Origin: Bacteroidales bacterium
GTDB taxonomy: Bacteria > Bacteroidota > Bacteroidia > Bacteroidales > VadinHA17
Assembly: GCA_003141525.1 (NCBI GenBank)
Contig: PLML01000194.1
Span: forward strand, 1-36,657
Reading direction: 5' to 3'
DNA: 36,657 nt
The notes under the pieces were generated by a model. That model was not told where the DNA came from. It ran no database searches and saw nothing but the letters and a program-made list of their open reading frames with translations. Positions 32,362-36,657 of this stretch are shown in pieces (position 1 is the stretch's first letter; the number at the start of each line of letters is the position of its first letter). Made by a program: the position numbers and the translations under genes.

Positions 32362-34062
32362 TTATTTTTGGGGCTCTTTGACAGTAAGAATCTGATTGGC
32401 CTTTATATTCTCAAGTACCTGTAACTTACCTGATGGCCACTTTATCTCAATTCTATCAACAATCTCATTCTTAGCAAGTCCAAAATGCATCCTGGGATCA
32501 TTCTGGGACAGATAACCTGTTGTACTTTTTTTCTGAGCAGTCTGTACTTTGCCTCCTGAAGTTACTTTCACCCTTGCACCTATTCCATCCCTGTTACTTA
32601 TTGTTCCGATCAGATTAAGCATTATCCAGTTATTCTGATTTCCCTTATTGTTTCTGAGGAAAGCTCCACGGTCATTAAGATTAACAATATATGCATCAAT
32701 ATCACCGTCATTGTCATAATCGCCAAAACATGCCCCGCGTCCGACAAGTTTCTTCTTAAAGTAACTGCCCAGATCCCAGGAAACATCCTTGAATTTTCCA
32801 TTTCCCAGATTTTCGAATACCTGATCTTCCTGGCCGTAAAGATGTTTTAGCGCTCCGTTTGTTTTATAAATATCAACTAAACCGTCATTGTTATAATCAA
32901 AGAAAGATGAGGACCATCCGACAAACTGCCCGGCAGGCATTGCAATGCCCGATGGATATGACTGATCAGTGAATATCCCGTTCCCCATGTTTTCAAACAG
33001 TCTGCAATACTTATCATCAGAAATAAACATATCCATCAACCCGTTACCAAGATAATCGGCAAAATCCACTGACATACTTACAGTTGATTCACCTGATTGA
33101 CCAAATGCTGTTCCTGAAGGAGTGCCCATATCGGTGAAACTTTTTCCGCCGTTATTATGCCAGAGATAGTTCATTGAATGGTCATTGGCAACATAAATAT
33201 CAACGAAACCATCATCGTCATAATCAGCAGCTCCGACACCCATAGCTCGTCCATCAAGGTCAACGATTCCCATTTTTTTTGTCACATCTTCAAAAGTGCC
33301 ATCTCCATTGTTGTGATAAAGAACATCGGGCTGGGCGTCGTAGGCTAACGGGCCGGGAAAGCCGTCGGGAGCGTAATAGTATTTATAGTTAGGATCAAAA
33401 TTAAGGTATTTGCCTACATACAGATCGAGGAAACCGTCGTTATCATAATCCAGCCATACTGCTCCCGTGTTGAAATCAGTTTCTTTTCCTCCGACTCCGG
33501 CATGCCTGGTAACATCTGTAAATGTACCGTCACCATTATTTTTATAAAGTACGTTGGTTCCGTAATTGCTTACGTACATATCAGGATAACCATCATTATT
33601 ATAATCACCCACGGTTACTCCCATGCTATACCAGGGTCCGCCAACACCTGCTTTTTTTGTCACATCTTCAAAAGTACCATCTCCGCGATTATGATAAAGA
33701 TGATTCTCAGGCATAACAGCTGGTTTATCACCGCTGCTTATACCTTTAAGCCAGGTCCCGCTGCATATGTATAAATCGATATATCCATCCTGATCATAAT
33801 CGAGAAAAGCAGCTCCGGCGCCGCTTGATTCAACGATATTAGTTAGTTCATTGTCGCCGATGGAGTGAACAAAATCGATGCCGATCTCTTTTCCTATCTC
33901 CTGGAAATAATCACCATTTGAAGCAGGAACAAAATGTTTCTGTGAGCCGGATGAAGCTTTATGATTGGATTGGCAGGCGGAAATTGATAGCAAAAAAACG
34001 AAAAGGAAAGCGAAGCATCTGGATTCATTTGAATTGTTGCAAAACTTCTTTATTACAAACAT
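32362..34062 (-). CDS. FG-GAP/ASPIC-UnbV lipoprotein (CRTAC1-like), first gene of the cluster
   Basis: A 566-residue protein starting at ATG 34062, with a lipoprotein signal and lipobox SISAC (Cys30). FG-GAP blades with Ca loops repeat about every 45-60 residues (LDYDQDGYIDLYICSG, GDYNNDGYPDMYVSNYG, LDYDNDGFLDLYVGKY, ADYDDDGFVDIYVAND, FDYNNDGLVDIYKTNG, GDYDNDGDIDAYIVN). An ASPIC/UnbV domain closes the protein (about 485-562: GARVKVTSGGKVQ, DPRMHFGLAK, EIKWPSGKLQVLE). It leads the operon, 7 bases before the HzsA-related gene. It is a paralogue of the proteins encoded at 18026-19693 and, in its middle part, at 19901-23458. Surface or periplasmic scaffold is the likeliest role. Confidence 0.92.
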   Translation of the reverse strand: MFVIKKFCNNSNESRCFAFLFVFLLSISACQSNHKASSGSQKHFVPASNGDYFQEIGKEIGIDFVHSIGDNELTNIVESSGAGAAFLDYDQDGYIDLYICSGTWLKGISSGDKPAVMPENHLYHNRGDGTFEDVTKKAGVGGPWYSMGVTVGDYNNDGYPDMYVSNYGTNVLYKNNGDGTFTDVTRHAGVGGKETDFNTGAVWLDYDNDGFLDLYVGKYLNFDPNYKYYYAPDGFPGPLAYDAQPDVLYHNNGDGTFEDVTKKMGIVDLDGRAMGVGAADYDDDGFVDIYVANDHSMNYLWHNNGGKSFTDMGTPSGTAFGQSGESTVSMSVDFADYLGNGLMDMFISDDKYCRLFENMGNGIFTDQSYPSGIAMPAGQFVGWSSSFFDYNNDGLVDIYKTNGALKHLYGQEDQVFENLGNGKFKDVSWDLGSYFKKKLVGRGACFGDYDNDGDIDAYIVNLNDRGAFLRNNKGNQNNWIMLNLIGTISNRDGIGARVKVTSGGKVQTAQKKSTTGYLSQNDPRMHFGLAKNEIVDRIEIKWPSGKLQVLENIKANQILTVKEPQK

Positions 34063-34503
34063 CGTCAGGGTTATCTTTTATGTATATATAATATTGTTCC
34101 TCTTTAGGCTTTCACTTAAACTATAAAACAGGCCCAACAAATTAAAAGGCCGTAAATATAATAATTTTCAAATATTCTTAAAATCTGCGACCTGATTTGT
34201 AGAACCTGTTACCTCATTTACCAGCTAAAACTAACCTAAACAATATTAACCTGTTACCTTAAAAACGAATCCTGACTATGCAAATAATTCAGGAGAATTA
34301 CAAACCCTAACTTAAAATAACTAACCCATGCAATGTTAAGCCGCTGTTATTAAACAGGGATTAAAATAAAATTAAAAAAGAATTAAAGTTTTGCCCCCTG
34401 GCCGCAAAGCGGCCATCCCTTTAGGGGGGTTGGGGGGCAAAAAAACAGGAATAGAACAATAAAGGGGGGCAGGGGGCAAATAAGCAGGGTAAATAGAGGG
34501 GCT
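34063..34503. promoter_or_regulatory. 441-base intergenic region upstream of the minus-strand cluster
   Basis: The region lies between the histidine kinase stop and the cluster's first gene. It holds a 12-base direct repeat AACCTGTTACCT at 34203-34214 and 34248-34259 (45 bases apart), 140-200 bases upstream of the first ATG. It also holds C/G-run palindromes at 34389-34442 and a further G-run phrase (34463-34477). No strict TAnnTTTG box for the minus strand was found; AATATTTG (34176-34169) is a near match without a -33 partner. No gene is visible. The direct repeats are candidate regulator sites. Confidence 0.45.
34389..34442. terminator. Large palindrome after the histidine kinase gene
   Basis: Outer arms TTTTGCCCCC (34389-34398) and GGGGGCAAAA (34433-34442) enclose a second stem GGCCGC (34400-34405) against GCGGCC (34409-34414). 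A T tract follows the G/C stem on either strand, so it could terminate transcription coming from the kinase gene. It is the largest example of the C/G-run repeat type in this window. Confidence 0.6.
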
Positions 34504-35871
34504 TCATGCTATCGGCAGCAAAACTGTAACAACAGTACCTTTGTCTATCTGAGATGAGAGCTCGACCGTTCCATTATGATTTTTAATTATCTGACTGACA
34601 AGTGGAAGCCCTATTCCACTGCCTGAGATAGTTATTGTATTGGCGCCACGATAAAATGGTTCAAAAACCTTTTCGAGATCCTTTTCTGAAATACCGATAC
34701 CTCTGTCTTCGAATATTACCTCGATGAACTTTTCAATATGCTTTAGCTTTATATCAACGGTGTGGTCAGGTGAGTATTTACACGCATTATCTATAATATT
34801 TGAAACTGCGACCTTCAGCAAGTATTCATCTCCAACTATAATCATCTGGTCAGAATCGGTTAGTGAATTATCTATAGAAACATTGATGCGATAATCGCTG
34901 TTGAATCTTTTTATCTCCTCCTGGGCCTGCCAGAAAATTTCGTCAATCCTGATTTTTTTGTTAAAATTTACAGGACCCTCAGCGCTGGTACGTGCTATCA
35001 ACAGTAGTTTGTTCGACAGGTCTATCAGAGATTTAATATCATCCAGGACTGATCCAAGTGCGGACTTATATTCTGTTGTTGAACGGTCTTTCATCATCAA
35101 GACCTCCAGCTGGCCATTTATTGAGGTAAGTGGGGTTCTCAGCTCATGTGATGCGTTTGCAATGAAATTCTTCTGCATGGCAAAGGATGTCTCAAGTCGT
35201 TCAAGCATTTTATTAAAAGTTTTTGCAAGTGTGCCGATCTCATCAGTCCCGTTACCCTCATAAACTCTTAAATTAAGGCTGGTTATGGAAATATCTTCCA
35301 CCTTTTTTACCACATCTGACATAGGTTTAAGTGCCCTTCCTGAATAGAACCATCCGGCAATAAAAAACAAAAAGAGACTGACCAGACAAACAATTATTAA
35401 TATAATCTCTAATTTTTTCAGGCGCATAGCCCCCTCATTGTCCGTTGCTGCAGCAAGTACTACAAACCTGTCATAATGTGTAAAAAATAATGATCCGATA
35501 ACTTCATAGGGAGACTGCTTATATGTTACTATGTAACCAGATCTTACTTTTTCGAGGACAATATTCTTTATTTCTATTTCCTTGTTTTCATCTGAACTAT
35601 AAACAATATCATTTTTAAAATTTATAATTATTATCTTTTCATTTTGCAGGTTGACAGGACTGTTCTTTTCGATGCCAAGGACACGATCTGCATCATCTTT
35701 TGATGTATTAAACAGTAAATTAGCTGTGCTCCTGGCTTTATTCCAGAGGAGTTTATAAAAATCGTCCTTCCTCAGACTGGCTGAAGAAAAATATATTGCA
35801 ACTGATGCAATAATCATAATTATTCCTCCTAACAGGAGAAACTGCAAAGCTAATCTGGTCCTGATCTGCAT
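34504..35871 (-). CDS. Membrane sensor histidine kinase with HAMP domain
   Basis: A 455-residue protein started at ATG 35871, one base after the response-regulator stop (TAG-A-ATG); the upstream TTG would overlap that gene. TM1 is at about 9-29 and TM2 at about 155-177, flanking a sensor domain of about 125 residues with no recognised fold. A HAMP segment (about 180-230, LKPMSDVVKKVEDI) leads to HisKA with phospho-acceptor His242 (NASHELRTPLTSINGQ) and HATPase motifs NIIDNACKYS, EDRGIGIS and GSGIGLPLV. It is a classic kinase for the OmpR-type regulator encoded just upstream. It points towards the large cluster and may sense its substrate or redox state; the stimulus is unknown. Confidence 0.93.
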   Translation of the reverse strand: MQIRTRLALQFLLLGGIIMIIASVAIYFSSASLRKDDFYKLLWNKARSTANLLFNTSKDDADRVLGIEKNSPVNLQNEKIIIINFKNDIVYSSDENKEIEIKNIVLEKVRSGYIVTYKQSPYEVIGSLFFTHYDRFVVLAAATDNEGAMRLKKLEIILIIVCLVSLFLFFIAGWFYSGRALKPMSDVVKKVEDISITSLNLRVYEGNGTDEIGTLAKTFNKMLERLETSFAMQKNFIANASHELRTPLTSINGQLEVLMMKDRSTTEYKSALGSVLDDIKSLIDLSNKLLLIARTSAEGPVNFNKKIRIDEIFWQAQEEIKRFNSDYRINVSIDNSLTDSDQMIIVGDEYLLKVAVSNIIDNACKYSPDHTVDIKLKHIEKFIEVIFEDRGIGISEKDLEKVFEPFYRGANTITISGSGIGLPLVSQIIKNHNGTVELSSQIDKGTVVTVLLPIA

Positions 35872-35872
35872 T

Positions 35873-36550
35873 CTAAAAATCTCCAAAAACGTATCCAAAC
35901 CCAACCCTGGTATGGATCATCTTTTTATCATGTCCTTTATCAATTTTCTTTCGTAAGAAGTTTACATAAACATCCACGACATTAGTCCCGAAATCAAACT
36001 TTATATCCCACACCTTTTCAGCAATATCTATCCTTGACAATACCCTGCCGCTATTCCTCATGAAGTATTCAAGCAATGAAAATTCTTTTGCGGTCAGCTC
36101 AATATATGTATTTCCCCTGTGGGCAACTTTCTTTTCAAGGTCGAGTTCCAGGTCGCCGACTACAAGTACATTGACTGTTTCAGCCAGTTGCTCAGGTTTT
36201 CTTACCAATACCTTAACCCTGGCCAGCAGTTCCCTGAACTCAAACGGTTTCACCAGGTAATCGTCCGCCCCGGACTGGAGACCGCGCACACGATCCGCAA
36301 CGGTGTCTTTCGCAGTCAGAATGAGCACGTGAGTGTTCTTGCCCTGGGTGCGCAGACGATGGAGCAACGTCAGACCGTCCATGCCCGGCAACATCAAATC
36401 GAGGATGATCGCATCGTACGGGTTGGATTCCGCATACCAAAGCCCTTCCTTGCCGTCCCCCGTGACGTCCACGGCGTAGCCGGCCTTCTTCAGCGCCGTT
36501 CCGACCGAACGCTGCAATAGTTTGGAATCCTCAATCAGAAGTACTTTCAT
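35873..36550 (-). CDS. OmpR/PhoB-type response regulator, with a composition break inside the gene
   Basis: A 225-residue regulator started at ATG 36550 (MKVLLIEDSK). The receiver has the acidic IED pair (7-8), phospho-acceptor Asp51 (LDLMLPGMDG), Thr79 and Lys101 (DDYLVKPF). The winged-helix DNA-binding domain (about 130-222) ends in HTRVGFGYVFGDF. The reading frame is intact. However, codons for about residues 1-103 lie in DNA of about 59% GC, while the rest lies at about 41%, like the rest of the window. The switch sits at the highly conserved KPFEF motif near 36240, where unrelated genomes share sequence. The protein may therefore be a chimera of two organisms' genes, from misassembly or recombination. 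Confidence 0.88.
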   Translation of the reverse strand: MKVLLIEDSKLLQRSVGTALKKAGYAVDVTGDGKEGLWYAESNPYDAIILDLMLPGMDGLTLLHRLRTQGKNTHVLILTAKDTVADRVRGLQSGADDYLVKPFEFRELLARVKVLVRKPEQLAETVNVLVVGDLELDLEKKVAHRGNTYIELTAKEFSLLEYFMRNSGRVLSRIDIAEKVWDIKFDFGTNVVDVYVNFLRKKIDKGHDKKMIHTRVGFGYVFGDF

Positions 36551-36657
36551 GGCGGCAGCCTGCAGCATAGGGAGGAATCCGGGAACCCGCAAGCGCGCCT
36601 AATACAACCGACTCCCCTGTAGCCGCACCCTTTAAGGGTGCGCCTTTCCCGCGCAGG
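36240..36657. other. GC-rich terminal segment, probably foreign to the rest of the window
   Basis: By direct counting, 36241-36657 is about 59% G+C, while 35881-36240 is about 41%. The segment covers the first half of the response-regulator gene and a 107-base GC-rich leader. The leader has no word repeats of the type found elsewhere and ends in a palindrome of a different style. Codon choice also shifts (many GCC, CGC, CTG and GTC codons). Confidence 0.8.
36624..36642. repeat. Perfect-arm palindrome at the window's right end
   Basis: CGCACCCTT (36624-36632) and AAGGGTGCG (36634-36642) form a 9-base stem with a single-base centre. The style differs from the C/G-run repeats of the rest of the window and fits the foreign origin of this edge. 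It could be part of a terminator or a REP-like element of the other genome. Confidence 0.7.

Noticed and set aside
34063-34503. A tRNA or small RNA gene in the long spacer upstream of the cluster
   Set aside because: No cloverleaf, anticodon arm or riboswitch-like pairing was visible beyond the C/G-run palindrome, so no RNA call is made.

Overview
The window reads as a contig from a Bacteroidota bacterium, probably an environmental Bacteroidales/Marinilabiliales-type organism. The evidence is an AT-leaning composition, weak ribosome-binding sites, a good TTTG-N19-TAnnTTTG promoter, Bacteroidota-style uronate genes, many exported beta-propeller proteins, and intergenic repeats built from short repeated words. 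The last ~420 bases (from about 36,240) are abruptly GC-rich (about 60% against about 41% just before). The break falls inside a response-regulator gene, so the right edge is either an assembly chimera or a recombination joint.

Left part (1-7,641): carbohydrate use. A truncated PPi-type phosphofructokinase is followed by a minus-strand pair for hexuronate catabolism (uronate isomerase UxaC, then an SDR-type D-mannonate oxidoreductase). Divergently transcribed are an exported GH105 unsaturated-glucuronyl hydrolase, an exported GH5 glycosidase, KduI and a KduD-like SDR. GH105 yields 4,5-unsaturated uronates, which KduI and KduD carry towards 2-keto-3-deoxygluconate; UxaC and the mannonate oxidoreductase handle saturated uronates.

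Middle (7,690-15,527): a polytopic membrane protein, an alpha/beta hydrolase, and a sulfur-handling block. The block has a two-domain rhodanese lipoprotein on the plus strand and, facing it, an operon of two half-size YeeE/YedE transporters plus two membrane-anchored rhodanese-like proteins. Three of its four rhodanese domains appear to lack the catalytic cysteine. truA follows.

Right part (15,686-34,062): one long minus-strand run of twelve genes, the most unusual part. Its core is eight tightly spaced genes (34,062 down to 23,697). They encode an FG-GAP/ASPIC lipoprotein, an HzsA-related lipoprotein with one heme-c site, a YVTN beta-propeller fused to a MauG/CcP-like diheme domain, a two-component-regulator-type propeller, a Rid-fold protein with chorismatase-like features, and a DAHP synthase between two orphan Peripla_BP_6 binding proteins. 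The HzsA-like protein next to a propeller-diheme fusion recalls the subunit plan of hydrazine synthase, without any other anammox gene. Downstream lie a 1,185-residue TPR-FG-GAP-ASPIC lipoprotein, another FG-GAP/ASPIC protein, an asparagine-synthase-like ligase without the glutaminase cysteine, and a radical SAM protein overlapping it by 8 bases. I infer a mostly extracytoplasmic redox system with its own aromatic or amide small-molecule chemistry, possibly controlled by the two-component system encoded just upstream (34,504-36,550). Its function cannot be read from sequence alone.
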